Counted from the first letter of the stretch, positions 35,832-48,518 are shown. The stretch is DNA of 64,000 bases from Dillenia suffruticosa (GCA_033439265.1 JAVTVX010000034.1:19110501-19174500), one strand, 5' to 3'. Notes: generated from the letters alone by a model not told the origin. A program made the numbers and translations.

Positions 35832-36959
35832 CTAAAGTGTTGGTATGGGAGTGGGGACTACAGAGGGAAGAAGGACGGCCTCAGGGATGGGAGAACCTGC
35901 GCGAGGACGAGAAAATTGCTTCAGGCGTGCACCCGGGGGGTTAAAAGTGTAATGCCCACGTGAAACCGATAAAACACCCATACGTACTAAACAATCTAAA
36001 TCCAACAGTTCTATGGGGCATGCTTCATGTAAATCATGAGTAGTCAAGTCCAACACGCCCAAATTCACCGCCAAAAGGGAAATGAGGGAGCCTAAAATTA
36101 ATGGTCGCCTTGGTTTGTTCACACAAGACAGGAATTGAGAGACTAACCAATATCCGAAATTAACCTATTGGTTGGTGTGTGTGCATGCACCATAGAAAAA
36201 AAAGTTCAGGTTTAGTACAAATGGTTGAGTTATCCTTGCGGCCGGAGAAACTAAAGGCAAGGACCCTATGAATGAGTCGCAATGCATTATCCTTCAAATA
36301 ACTACCCTTAGAATGACTAGGGTGTGGTAAGGAACAGGATCTACAGCCATCTTAGACCAGATGCGCATATATGTAGAGTTAAATTGGGAAGGAAATCACA
36401 TAAACTAGTCTGATATGCAGAGAACTGTGTTTGATCCTCACTGAGGAACCCTAAGCCAACGTTAAATTTAGTCAAGAAGAGATTAAATGAGTGATTCATC
36501 AAGCGAAATTGAATTAAGTTAGGGGTGTAGGCAGTGAAATCCGTAGGTGTATGAAAGTGAAAAGTGGTGTAAAATTCATAAGTTAACTCAAGCAATGCAG
36601 GGTAAGTGCAATTCAAGTATTGTTCCCAGCCAATAGCAAAAAGATATCAGGCAATGGAGTCATGCATATTCAGTACTTGCAACGATGCAAAATGAAAAGA
36701 TTTACATGGAATGATAGGTCGAACAGAAATAGCAGAGTACCTTTATATGCAGCAGGGGGAGGACAAACTTCCCTTTCGCCACCCGGGAGTGAACGCGAGG
36801 CCTTTTTGGATGGGAAGAGGAGGGGTCGGGTGCTGTAGCAAGGACAGGGGTGGATTGAGTCAGAGAGGGGTCAATAGGAGATGAATCGGTGGGATGAGGG
36901 CTAGGGTTTGGGCAAGAGGGTAAATGGGGATTAGGGTTTGGACAGGGGGTTGCGACCAC
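35832..36959 (-). pseudogene. Athila-1 env-like (ATHILA ORF1) region
   Basis: The frame at 36341-36616 reads CTYPALLELTYEFYTTFHF and LIQFRLMNHSFNLFLTKFN, parallel to Athila-2 FKELTCEFYTTFWF and LIEFRLMNRAYHFSLTQFN. This is the plant Athila ORF downstream of pol, often called env-like (PF03078-type); membrane or fusion functions are not shown. 35832-36122 resembles the Athila-2 frame at 43389-43604. Broken. Confidence 0.75.
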
Positions 36960-37373
36960 TCGAAAAGGACGAGGAGGGAGGTCTGTGCTGGCCCGTCGGT
37001 GGACTAGGGGTTGAATGTGGACAGGATCAAGAGGTGGAGGCCGGCGGGTTTACGGGAGTCGATGAAGGCGATTCACCGCTATCAGAGGAGAGAGAGATGC
37101 GAGATGCGCCCTGACTTTCGATCCCTTGGGCTAATGTGGTAGGGGGCTAGAGTAGCAGCGGTGGGGGTGTATCTGTTTCTTGTCCATCGGTGGCGGTAAT
37201 GGAGGAGGAAGCAGCCGAGGAAGATGAAATTGGTCGGTGACGGTGACTGCGAAGGCAAAAGGAAGATGAAAACCATAGAAACCAAAGTTCGAAAGGTTAG
37301 AACAGAACAATTGGATTTTGTTTCCTCTTTTCCACCTTTCTTTTTGGAAAAGGTAGAAGTGGTTTAAATTTAA

Positions 37374-37690
37374 GGCGTGGGCACACCTTAAATGAAGTGT
37401 GTCTCTATCTGTCGAACGTTCTCATGGGTAAACATGAATGGGTGTTGGGGCGTGGGCACGCCTTATCGTGTAAGTACGTTTGCCTATATAAGTGATTTGG
37501 ATAGGTGTGAAGAGAGGATAAGGTGTGGGCACGCCGTAAATGAAAAGTATGTCTATCCGTGTAAATAAGTTGGGCAGATGTGAGTAAGAGATAGGGCGTG
37601 GGCATGCCCTGCCGTGAGTGCTAAGCTTAAATATAGCAGACATGGAATGCTGTTAAGGCGTGGGCATGCCCTAACGTGCGACCGCTTCTG
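37374..37690. repeat. GGCGTGGGCACGCC minisatellite in the Athila-1 pol-env spacer
   Basis: Five phrases of the form GGCGTGGGCACGCCTTA occur near 37374, 37449, 37526, 37590 and 37655, spaced 65-80 bases. The core is close to palindromic (GGCGTG..CACGCC). Frames on the minus strand translate the repeat as HARPRP-type text and are not supported as genes. Confidence 0.7.
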
Positions 37691-38028
37691 AATTTTTTTT
37701 AAAAAAATCACTCCTAAATCAAGTTTAAAGAAGGGAAAATAAAGAACAAAATAAAAAAAGAAAATAAATAAAAACAAAATAGGACTATTGGGTTGCTTCC
37801 CAATGAGCGCCTGTGTTTATCGTCTTTAACTCGACATTGTCTTTTCGTCTTACTCCTCCTTGTATGTTGGATGTGCCAATTGAGCTTCCTCCACTGTAGA
37901 GATATCAAATCCGTCAATAAATGGTTTCAATCGTTGTCCATTCACCTTAAAAGTGTTGTTAGTCTTTATATATTTTCAATTTCAATAGCACCATGAGGAG
38001 AGATACTTACTACCGAATATAGTCCTGT

Positions 38029-38994
38029 CTATCGAGATTTTAACTTACCTGGCATAAACTTCAATTTGGAATCGAAAAGGAGCACTTTCTGAAGTTCAAA
38101 GAATTGTTTTTGTCGACAAAGGTTATCGTGTGCAAGTTTGGTTCTTTCCTTGTAAAGTCTTGCATTGTCATAAGCTTCCAGACGAATCTCTTCTAACTCT
38201 TGGAGTTGTAGTTTCCTTTCCCTCCCAACGTCTTTGGCATCTAAATTGCATTGCTTAACTACCCAAAAAACATGATGCTCAATTTCAATCGGCAAATGAC
38301 ATAACTTACCAAAGACTAATCGGTACAGTGACATTCCAATTGATGTTTTGAATACAGTTCGATACACCCAGAGTGCATCCTCCAATCGTAAACTCCAATC
38401 CTTATGGTTTGGATTTACTATTTTTTCCAAAATGCTCTTGATCTCACGGTTGGAGACTTCCACTTGCCTATTGGTTTGAGGGTGGTATGCTATGGCTACT
38501 TGGTGATTAACTCCGTATTTGCGTATTAAAGCCTCAATCGTGCGGTTGCAAAAATGTGTACCTTGATCACTAATGATTGCCTTCGGTACCTCAAACCTAC
38601 TGAAAATATTAGATTTAAGGAAGTCTACAACAACCTTAGAATCATTAGTACGGGTAGCCTTTGCTTTTACCCATTTTAAAACATAATCAACCGCAAGCAA
38701 AATATATAGAAAGCCACAAGAATCAGGAAAAGGTCCCATAAAATCCATACCCCATACTTCAAAAATTTCACAAAATAAGATTGGGGTTTAAGGCATTTCA
38801 TCCCTAGAAGATATGTTGCCAATCCTTTGACAATTCTCACAACTCTTACAATATTGGTATGCATCCATAAAGAGTGTTTCCCAATAAAAACCACTATCTA
38901 GAATTTTTCTGGCTGTTCTTTTGCTACCAAAATGACCACCACATGCATGACTATGACAATGAGCAAGTATAGAATGAATTTCATCATTAGGCAC
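38029..38994 (-). pseudogene. Athila-1 integrase region
   Basis: Minus-strand text starts with a zinc-finger-type HSHACGG..CKSCENCQR, then the core [50 protein letters not shown], and a C-terminal [20 protein letters not shown]. This matches Ty3/gypsy Athila integrase and is collinear with Athila-2 45847-46515. Fossil. Confidence 0.9.
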
Positions 38995-38999
38995 ACATC

Positions 39000-40614
39000 T
39001 ACGAATGATTTGATCAGATCCTATTTTTTACAAGTAAGGTTCATCCCAAATATAATACTTCAAGTTACTCCTAAGCTTGTTCTTTTGTGCAATGCTTAGA
39101 TCATGTGGGAGGATCCTTGTCACAAGAAAATTTACAATGTCAGCAAACTAAGATTCCTTATCTGTTTTACCTTGTAAGGTAAACAATTGCTCATCCAGAA
39201 ATGTCTTAAATATAGGTAAGGATTCATCTTCTCGCACCAACCGACTCAAGTGATCAGCTACAGATTTTCAAGTCCCTTCCGATCCTTAATCTCCCAATCG
39301 AATTCTTACAAAAGCAGTACCCATCGGCTAAGTCATGGTTTTGACTCTTTCTTCGAAAGCAGATATTTCAAGGCTACATGATCAGAGTAAACGATAACTT
39401 TAGAGCCTAACAAATAAGATCTAAATTTCTCAAAAATAAAGACTATGGAAAGAAGCTCCTTCTCAGTTGTGGTGTAGTTGTATTACATAGGATTGAGTGT
39501 CTTCGATGCACAGTAAATGGCATGAGATTGCTTCCCTTCCTTTTGTCCGAGTACAGCTCCCATAGTGTAGTGACTTGCATCGAACATCAACTCAAATGGT
39601 AGATCCCAATTGGGTGCCTGCAAAATTGAAGCTGAAGTTAGCAAAGTTTTCAATGTATCAAAAGCTTCCTTACACTCATTTCCAAAATCGAATGTAACGT
39701 CATTTTGCAACAATCTCGAGAGTGGTTGAGCTATTTTCAAGAAGTCCCCGATGAATTGTCGATAGAAACCTGCATGGCCAAGAAAACTACGAATTTCTCA
39801 CATATTAGTAGGATATGAGAAGTTAGCAATTAAATCCACCTTGGCTTTGTCAACTTCAATGCCTCTTGAAGAAATTACATAACCTAACATTATTCCCTCC
39901 TTCACCATAAAATGACATTTGTCATAGTTAAGGACTAGATTAGTATCAATGCATCTCTTAGGAACCTTACACAAGTTATCTAAGCATTGATTGAATGAAT
40001 CACCATACACCGTAAAATCATCCATGAAATCTCGATGCACTCTTCAATTAAATCGAAAAATATACTCATCATGCATCTTTGAAATGTTCCCAGTCCAAAG
40101 TGCATTCTACGATATGCAAAAGTTCCAAATGGGCAAGTAAAGGTGGTCTTTTCTTGATCTTCTGGAGCTACAACTATTTGGTAATAGCCCGAATACCCAT
40201 CCAAGAAATAAAAAAATAATTTGCCCGCCAATCCTTCTAGCATTTGATCAATGAAGGGTAAAGGAAAGTGATCCTTCTGGGTGGCGGTATTCAATTTTCT
40301 AAAGTCAATGCACATTCGCTACCCGATTTGAAATCTCATTGGCACCAACTCATTATTCTCATTTTTTACCAATGAAATCTACTCTTTTTGGGAACAACAT
40401 GAATCGGACTCACCCATTGACTATCAGAAATAGGATATATAATTCCTAACTCTAATAGTGTCAAAATTTCCTTCAAAACAATCTCTTTCATGGTGGGATT
40501 GAGTTTTCGTTGAAATTCCCTTACCGGTTTGGAATCAGGTTCGAGCAAAATGTGATGCATACACATAGAAGGGCTGATACCTTTTATATCTGCCAAGGTC
40601 CATCCACTAACCAT
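39000..40614 (-). pseudogene. Athila-1 RT and RNase H region
   Basis: Frames include LDGYSGYYQIVVAPEDQEKT and TCPFGTFAYRRMHFGL (RT core), FMDDFTVYGDS (catalytic box in Athila form), CHFMVKEGIMLGYVISSRGI and LMFDASHYTMGAVLGQ (RNase H). The order matches Athila-2. Several breaks. Confidence 0.9.
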
Positions 40615-40617
40615 CTT

Positions 40618-41173
40618 CTACTCTCTCAATACCCACATCAAGCTCTCTTCTTGATTTTTGGTCAAGTCCTTGGCTATGGTCACTGGTAGGGTTTCGTCGT
40701 CACCCAGGTATGTGTACTTGAGATGTTCAGGTAAGGGTTTCAACTCGAGCTTTGGGGCCTGCATTGTAGAAGGAAGAATTCTCTCGTTTGAAAGAGGTAG
40801 TGGCAGAAAATTACTTACTTGCCTGAGGGGCAACTCTGGTGTGGACTGCAAAGTCATGATAGCTTCCTCTGTTTCTTCGTCTTGAGTTACCTCGATTTGT
40901 TTTTCTATCCATCCCTTTTTCAACACAAGATCAAGCTTATCAAGAACCAAATGTTATTCAACATTCTCATGCACAATAGAATCAATAATGCAAACATAAA
41001 AAATGGATTCCGAGTCATTTGGATGTTGCATGGCATGAAAAATATTAAATGTGACAATCTCTCCATCAAATTCAAACGACAAGGTTCCTTTATCAATATC
41101 AATCTTAGTTTTTGTTGTTTTCATAAAGGGCCTACCAAGCAATATGAGAGTAGGGTTTGGTAAACAAGTATCA
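40618..41173 (-). pseudogene. Athila-1 protease C-terminal part
   Basis: LGRPFMKTTKTKIDIDKGTL and EFDGEIVTFNIFHAMQHPND correspond to Athila-2 LGRPFMKTAKTKIDVDDGTL. The reading stops where Athila-2 begins at 41174. The N-terminal part resumes beyond 52309, which proves the nesting. Confidence 0.85.
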
Positions 41174-42539
41174 TGGTCGAGTTGTCGAAACCTTCAAATC
41201 AATACTGATTTCCCCAATACAACAAACTGTAGCAATAGTAGTTACCAGGTCGAATCCCAAGGGAACTATGTTAACTTAACTTCTTAGTAAATGCCAAAAT
41301 AAAATGGGGGGTTTATAAAATAAATTCCTAAATCAAAAATTAAATAGCTAAAATTAAAAGACAAATCAAATATGCAAAAATACTAAAATTTAAAGAAGAA
41401 ATTCAATTTACCAAACTCCGATCCAAGGGTTCATATATTCGATTGTCTTATTGATCATTGGTTGAAAATATTATTCTTGCAATTCAAACATTTAAACTTA
41501 GATCTATTAGGATAACCATAATAAATCTTGTGTTTTCCTAAAATAATTGACCAAACCCAGCATCCAATTAACACTTATCATTAATCGACTGGGCACGATA
41601 GCGTTCCATATTAAATAATGACAGCATTAAGTTCTGTGAAAACAGTTAAACCAAAATACAAATAATCAGGATAGTTGTACAATTATTCGATTTTGTTCCA
41701 TCGATTCCTTAGGTTAACATGAATATCGGCAACGACCCATAAACATAAATAACCTATTTGCTACTTGTACCATTCATTCATGACAATTACGGATCACTGA
41801 ATTCTTGGATAGCAATAGGAAAACTAATATTGAATTAAATTGTCAGATTAACCAATATTAGGTTTCCCTAAAAGTAAATCAAGAATCAACGAATATTTGA
41901 ATAAAAGGGCAAGAAAGTAAATTAAGAACATAGTCTCACAATGAAGAACAATCGATTAAAATTCCCCTTGAATCAGAATAAAGAAACTAGCCACTCATAG
42001 TGGTAAGTATCAACAAAAAAAATTAAAGAAAACTAAATGTTTCTAAGAAAGAAATAAAAACCTAATGGAGAAAATGAGTCATTGGCTTATGTGACTTCTC
42101 TCTCTTCCAGAAAAATGCAGCCGCCTCCTTGGAGTATATATTAATTGTATGCAACCCTTTTGTGTTTAAATAAGCAAGGGCAGCCAGCCCTCTTGGAATG
42201 AGAGAATATGCTCTTTCTTTCCATGTAGACTTCTAAATCAACTAGGAGATCTAAAATTAGGTAAATTACAAAACTTTTCTCCCACTAAAACATTTTTACT
42301 AAAAGTAAAAATATTACTAAAATGTTGAAATTAGAATTCAAGCTCCACTTCTTCAAAGCCCAATAAGATGTCTTGACCCAATTAGTTCCAAAATTGCCTC
42401 ATTAAGCCCAATTTGCTCCAAGTTTTCAATTTTAATCTCCTAAAAATAAAATTCAATAAACACAACCATTAGAGTATTAAACAATCCAAATTCAAACCAT
42501 AATATTAACAATAAAAATGACAATTTGTGCATTATCACA
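41174..42539 (-). repeat. Athila-2 3' LTR
   Basis: It runs from TGGTCGAGTTGTCGAAACC to TTGTGCATTATCACA on the plus strand and is nearly identical to 50918-52309. The right copy carries an extra ~29-base tandem duplication of TTACCAGATCGAATCCCAAG text at ~50987-51044. Confidence 0.9.
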
Positions 42540-42781
42540 TCATCCATGTCAATGATATAAAAATCAATCAGAAAAATCAATTCATTGACCTTGACTAAGA
42601 CATCTTCAACAATTCTCACAGGATATGATGTGAACCTATCAGCTAATTGTATGATCACATTAGTCTTCTTCAAAGGTCCTAAATTCAAGTACCTAAAAAC
42701 AGTTAAAGGCATAAATTGATTGATGCTCCTAGGTCAAGCATTGCCTTCTTTATTCTTCTGATCCCTATGATGATTGGTATG
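42540..42781 (-). repeat. Duplicated Athila-1 protease fragment beside the Athila-2 3' LTR
   Basis: These 242 bases match 52310-52551, which is Athila-1 protease lying outside Athila-2. Both read NVIIQLADR and VLVKVNELIF on the minus strand. The match breaks off after TGATGATTGGTATG. The inner side of a 3' LTR should carry the polypurine tract of its own element, so this fragment is out of place. Confidence 0.85.
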
Positions 42782-43388
42782 ATGTGGTCTCAAAAAGTAT
42801 AGTAAAGCAAGTTCTAGAATAAGCATACTAGATTGATAAACACTCATGAAGAAAGATTAGAGCAAATTTGATGACATGCTCTTAAGGCTCAAATTCTCAC
42901 AAAATGTGTTTAATTTGTATAAAATCTATCACATTTTCATTTGATTCAATCATCAAGATCAATGGGACGCTTTAAAACAATTTTATCCAAAAATAACTAA
43001 TTACACTTGTCTCTTTCATGCATTTCAAACTCAAATCAACAATGTATACTAACTCAAAATCATTATCCGACAAAATCCAGAGAGTACGAAGGTCCAAAGA
43101 AAAATAGAAGAAATGACATTAGCATGAAAATCCTCCCCTGCACCGAAATACTACATTGTCCTCAATGTAAGCAAAATATGAGAATTTTAGACACAATGCT
43201 AAAGAAATGAACAGCTAGCACAATTGAAAACTAATCTCAGAAATGAAAGATGCTAGGTAATGAAAGAGAACTATGACAAGGAAGATAAAAACGAGAGAAC
43301 TCCCCTAAGGAGATGGCGGGAATGGGAGTTGAAATCCCACAAAAGTCGCGAGCGCTTGGATGTTTTGCTCCAACTGAGAGATGTGTTT
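42782..43388 (-). other. Athila-2 3' non-coding region
   Basis: AT-rich, with CAAGTTCTAGAATAA and CTACATTGTCCTCAATGTA phrases shared with 35254-35650 of Athila-1. No gene is supported. Confidence 0.6.
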
Positions 43389-44452
43389 CTACAAGTCGTC
43401 GACCATTTGAGCTAAGGAAGGAGAGTGAGACAAACGTGCAGCATCGGAGGGACCTACAAAAGAAGAGGGAACTATCGACCGAATATCATCCGACGAGGTG
43501 AAATGATAAACACCTTCCTTCATAGAAACAATACCCATTCGCATCAAGCATCCAAAATCTAAAGGTTCGGCAGAACAAGCAATATTCAATGTGTGATGTG
43601 CCAAGTTTTCAAATTGACAGCCAAATGTGTGATTAAAGAGCCAAGAATCAGTGGTCTAGCAGAAGAATTCACAACATTCCGAAATTGAGTAGCAAGCCAA
43701 TAACCAAAATTAACCTTTTGACCTTGAGTCATGGACCATAAGAAAAATAGTTCGGGTTTTGTGCAAACAACAGAACTAGCCTTTCTCCCAGAAAAACTAA
43801 AGGCTAAAAATCATTGTATGACGTGCAATGCATGATCCTTAAGATAATAACTCTTGGAATGGCTTGGATCGAAGCTAATAGTATTAGTTGTCAATTCAGA
43901 CCAAATACTAGAGCAATATGAGTTAAAATGAGACGTGTAATCACAAACAGGAGAACAAGCAGATGTGCTGGAGCTGGAAGTGTCTAGAAACCCTAAAGCT
44001 TCATTAAATTGCGTCAAGGAAAAGTGATATGCTCTGTTCATCAATCGGAATTCAATGAGACTTGGGGTGTCTACTGTCAATTGGGTAGAGGTGTCAAACC
44101 AAAATGTTGTGTAAAATTCACATGTGAGTTCTTTAAATGTAGGGAATGACACATTCATATAGTTGCTCCAGCCAATTGCAGATAAAAAACCTATGATTCT
44201 ATCAAGTAATCCAAGAGATTTAAGTGTGGGAACATGAAAATGTTTGTAGGGAATTATGGCTCTGGTGGAGATGTCAAAATACCTGCGTTTGTGCTCAGCA
44301 GAAGTGAATTTGAGGTAGCCTCCCAACTTCGCAGGTGGTGAGGGGATGATTGCTTTCCCTTTTGCAATTTGAGATCGCGATTTGGACCTTCGGGAAGAAG
44401 AAGGTTGTTGTTGCTCTGTGGAAGTGGGGTGTGCGTGTTGTGCAGGGTCCAT
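43389..44452 (-). pseudogene. Athila-2 env-like (ATHILA ORF1) region
   Basis: The main frame (43811-44452) starts MDPAQHAHPTSTEQQQPSSS, has a basic stretch (SSRRSKSRSQIAKGKAI), then KFTSAEHKRRYFD, GWSNYMNVSFPTFKELTCEF and FRLMNRAYHFSLTQFNEALG. The last two are shared with Athila-1. A second piece, ACSAEPLDFGCLMRMGIVSM, lies at 43389-43604. No clear signal peptide or membrane segment is seen, so env-like is a positional name. Fossil. Confidence 0.75.
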
Positions 44453-45519
44453 CTAAGGGGTAGGTGCTTCAGGGTCTGCAGTGTCAGAGGTGACACTCGA
44501 AAAGGTTGCAGTCGATCGCGGAAGTAGCATGTGAGGCCTTCGCGGTGGAGCCTTCGGTTTGGGCATTCGCACCCGAGGCTCTACAGGTGATGCTGGATGC
44601 TGAGGAGATGCCGCAGGCAATTACAGAGATGATTGTGAGGAAGAAGTTACTGAAGACGACGATTGATTGTCTGAAGAGAGGGAGATCAGGTCGTCACTAG
44701 GGTTTGTGGCTCTTGTGCGTTTGGATGAGGCTTCGCGTGTGGAAGATGCACCCTGGCAATCTCGAAGCCCATATCGATGTTGGGGAGTTCGCTTCTGTCC
44801 CATGATGGAGTGATTATAGTGGTTGGGGTTTTTGGAGGCGAACTGATTGTTGAAGATACACGATACGAAGCCTCGACGACACCCTTTTTGTGCGGCGGTA
44901 GAGTCACAGAATGAAGCGTAGGGTGTGATCGAAGAGATGGTGGTGATCAATTGGTGGACGAACGAAGTGAGCTCTCGGAATGGTGAGGCGTGATGAAGCA
45001 AAGTTCGGGTTTTGGTTTGGGGCCAAATTGGGAATGACTGCGTCTGAAAACCGTATTTTGGGTATTTCTTCAGAACCGTCTCTCCCTTTTTTTTTTTTTA
45101 GGTCGAAAATCGCGTGATCACGCCTTATGAAGATGACTGCTTCTGTCCAGTTTTTGTTTGCACTTCCTTCGGAAAACCGCGTGATCATCTGTTAATGACG
45201 AGAGTGCTTCTGCCCAAAAATTTTATTGGGTTGTGGAAACCACGTGATCACACCCTAATGCCAAGACTGCTTCTATCCGAAAGCTGACTGTCACTCTATT
45301 TGTGTCGTGGCTTGAGAAAATTGCTGAACACATGCAAAAAATTAAGAGAAGGGATAAATAACACTAATAAAACATTTAAAATTGAAAAAAATGAAATAAC
45401 TAAAAATTAAATCAAACTCTAAAAAATTTTGGGTTGCCTCCCAACAAGCGCAAGTATTTAACGTCGTTATGCTCGACGGTTTTCATGTTTGATTCAGCCG
45501 GAGGAATAATTTGGAGACG
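44453..45519 (-). other. Athila-2 pol-env spacer with three-fold repeat
   Basis: Between integrase and the env-like frame lies GC-richer sequence. Around 45100-45270 a phrase ACCGCGTGATCACGCC... GACTGCTTCTGTCC recurs three times (near 45108, 45177, 45238). The core GTGATCAC is palindromic. The frames at 44621-45188 have no family match. Confidence 0.55.
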
Positions 45520-46515
45520 TCAATTAATGTCCAACATTGTAGAAATCTCCATATCATCGTGAAATAACTTCAACCTATGCCCATTCACTTTGAAACTCTT
45601 GTTTGTGTCAAGACTTTTGATTTCCACTGCACCATGAGAAAATACATTAGTGACAACAAATGGACCAACCCAACGAGAACGCAACTTACCCGGCATGAGT
45701 TTGAGTCGAGAATTGTATAGAAGCACTTTCTGTTCGACCGCAAATTGTTTCCTTAAGATCATACCGTTGTGAAACAATTTGGTTTTCTCTTTATAAATTC
45801 TCGAGTTCTCATAGAAGTCCAATCTCAACTCTTCAAGTTCTTGCAATTACAATTTTCTCGACTCACCGGCTTCATCCATATTCATATTGCAATGTTTGAT
45901 CGCCCAATACACCCTATGTTCAACCTCTACTGGTAAATGACAAGATTTTCCAAAGATTAACCTATAAGGAGACATCCCTATTGGTGTTTTGAAAGCTGTC
46001 CGATAAGCCCAAAGTACATCATCTAAACGTAAACTCCAATCCTTTCGTCCCGGGTTGACCGTTTTCTCTAAAATGGATTTAACTTCACGGTTAAAAACTT
46101 TGGCTTGTCTATTTGTCTGAGGATGGTATGCCGTAGCAACCTGGTGATGCACTCCATATTTCTTCATCAATGCTTCGACTGCTTGGTTGCAAAAATGGCT
46201 TCCTTGATCACTTATGATGGCTCTAGGGATCCCAAACCTACTGAAAATGTTAATCTTGATAAAACCTACAACAGACTTAGAATCATCAGTCCTGGTGGCT
46301 TTTGCTTCCACCCATTTCGATACATAATCAACAGCCAAAAGAATGTAAGCATATCCACAAGATAAAGGGAATGGTCCCATAAAATCAATACCCCATATAT
46401 CAAATATTTCACAAACAAGAATGGGAGTTTGGGGCATCTCATTTCTATGGGACAAAGCTCCTATTCTTTGACATCTATCACAGCTTTTACAAAATAAGTA
46501 AGCATCTTTAAACAA
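45520..46515 (-). pseudogene. Athila-2 integrase region
   Basis: CKSCDRCQR (zinc finger Cys pair), [40 protein letters not shown] and [20 protein letters not shown], with the core Asp, Asp and Glu in order. Downstream, [18 protein letters not shown] lies in 45520-45846 and is the conserved gypsy integrase C-terminal segment. Fossil part. Confidence 0.9.
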
Positions 46516-46649
46516 GGTCTCCCAATATAACCCACTATCTAAAACCTTCCTTGCAGTTCTCTTCGGCCTGAAATGTCCCCCACAAGCATAACTATGACAA
46601 AATGCTAAAATGGATTTATGTTCATTTTTTGAGACACATCTCCTAATTA

Positions 46650-47220
46650 TTTGGTCAGAGCAAAATTTTCACAAGTAAAGTTCATCCCACACATAATATT
46701 TCGCCTCACATCGAATTTTTTCCTTTCTTGACTTACTAAGATCACTAGGCAAGATGTGTGTGACCAAATAATTCACAATATCTGCATACCAAGGAGTAAT
46801 ACCTTTCAAGTGAAATAACTACTCATCAGGAAAAGATTCAGAAATAGGTAGTGGATCTTCCTTCTTCACTAACCTGCCTAAATGATCAGCTACCAAGTTC
46901 TCAGCTCCACTTCGATCCTTGATGTTCAAATCAAATTCTTGCAACAAGAGAATCCACCATATCAACCTGGGTTTCGACTCCTTTTTCGCCAATAGATATT
47001 TCAAAACTGCATGATCAGAATACACAATTACTTTAGAACCAAGTAAATATGATCTGAATTTATCTAAAGCAAAAACAATAGCTAAGAGCTCTTTTTCGGT
47101 GGTGGTGTAGTTGCATTGAGCAGCGTTCAATGTCCTTGAAGCGTAGTAAATGACGTGACTCTTCTTATCAATCCGCTGGCCAAGAACTGCTCCCACAGCA
47201 AAATTGCTTGCATCGCACAT
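46650..47220 (-). pseudogene. Athila-2 RNase H region
   Basis: The frame 46819-47220 reads [60 protein letters not shown] and [12 protein letters not shown]. It shows the RNase H Asp-Glu-Asp-Asp pattern (CDAS, EKEL, YSDH, VADH) in order and lies between RT and integrase. Confidence 0.9.
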
Positions 47221-47247
47221 GATCTCAAAAGGTAAATTCCAATCAGG

Positions 47248-48518
47248 TCATTGAATGATTGGTGCAGTAGTTAACAGGTTTTTGAGCTTGTCGAAGGCTT
47301 CATTGCATTTTTCTCCGAACTCGAAAGGTACATCTTTCTTAAGCAACTTGGATAATGGCAAGGCAATTTTTGAGAAGTCTTGAATAAACCTGCGATAAAA
47401 ACATACATGTCCAAGAAAACCACGTATTTCCCTAACATTTGTAGGGTAAGGTAAACTCTTGATCAAATCAACCTTCGCCTTATCTACCTCAATACCCCTA
47501 GGAGAAATCACATGCCCTAACACTATGCCTTCTTTCACCATGAAATAACATTTTTCATAGTTCAAAACCAAGTTTGTTTCCATGCATCTTTTCAAAATTT
47601 TGATCAAATGCCCTAGATAACTATCAAACGAGTCACCGTAAATAGTGAAATCATCCATAAATACCTCAATGCAATTTTCAATATATTCAGAAAAAATGCT
47701 CAGCATGCACCATTGGAATGTACCTGGGGCATTACATAGACCGAAAGGCATCCTTCTATAAGCAAATATTCCAAATAGACATGTGAATGTAGTCTTTTCT
47801 TGATCTTCCTGTGCAATCACGATTTGATAATAGCCTGAAAAACCATCAAGAAAACAAAAGAATGATTTTCTGGCTAATCTCTCTAACATTTGATCAATAA
47901 AGGGTAAAGGGAAGTGGTCCTTTCGAGTAGCTAAATTGAGCTTCCTAAAATCAATGACAATTCGCAAACCATTTTGCACTCGCATAGGTACCAACTCATT
48001 GTCTTGATTTCTTACCACCGTGATCCCTATTTTCTTTGGTACCACATGGATTGGGCTAACCCACTTGCTGTCGGAAATTGGATAAATTATGCCTTCATCC
48101 AAAAGTTTGAGAATCTCCTTCATCACCACTTCTTTCATGATTGGATTCATCTTTCTTTGCGATTCCCTCATTGGCTTAGTGTCCTCTTCCAAAGGATTCG
48201 ATGCATGCAAATTGAGGGACTAATACCCTTTATATTGGCTAAAGTCCAACCAATTGCTATCTTGTGCTCTTTTAGAACTTGGAGTAGCCGATTTTCTTGT
48301 TCTTCCGTCAACTCTCTTGCTATGATAACGGGTAAGGTCTCTTCGTCACCTAAGTATACATATTTGAGATGATCCGACAAAGTCTTCAATTCCAATGTTG
48401 GAGCCTGCAAAACGGAAGGTAACATTTTCTTGTGAGAAACAGGAAATGTGGTGCTCGAATTTAAAGACCTTGATTGTTGTTTCAATATTGATTCTAAAAT
48501 TTCACAAGTTTCGGTCAT
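47248..48518 (-). pseudogene. Athila-2 reverse transcriptase region
   Basis: The frame 47248-48210 holds YPISDSKWVSPIHVVPKK, RIVIDFRKLNLATRKDHFPL, FLDGFSGYYQIVIAQEDQEK, YRRMPFGLCNAPGTFQWCML and EVFMDDFTIYGDS. These are the ordered RT motifs of Ty3/gypsy, with the Athila form FMDDF. The upstream frame to 48518 reads LELKTLSDHLKYVYLGDEE, the usual protease-RT linker. Overlapping frames show it is not a single open frame. Confidence 0.95.

Noticed and set aside
37405-37777. Pro/His/Arg-rich minus-strand frames
   Set aside because: They are translations of the GC-rich minisatellite in three overlapping frames. No codon preference or start context supports a protein.
41174-42781. A 1.6-kb LTR for Athila-2
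   Set aside because: The right copy continues uninterrupted into Athila-1 protease past 52551, and the last 242 bases code for that protease. The LTR proper ends at 42539/52309.
43811-44452. True viral envelope gene
   Set aside because: No convincing signal peptide, transmembrane or fusion segment is seen. The match is to the plant Athila ORF1 family, called env-like by position only.
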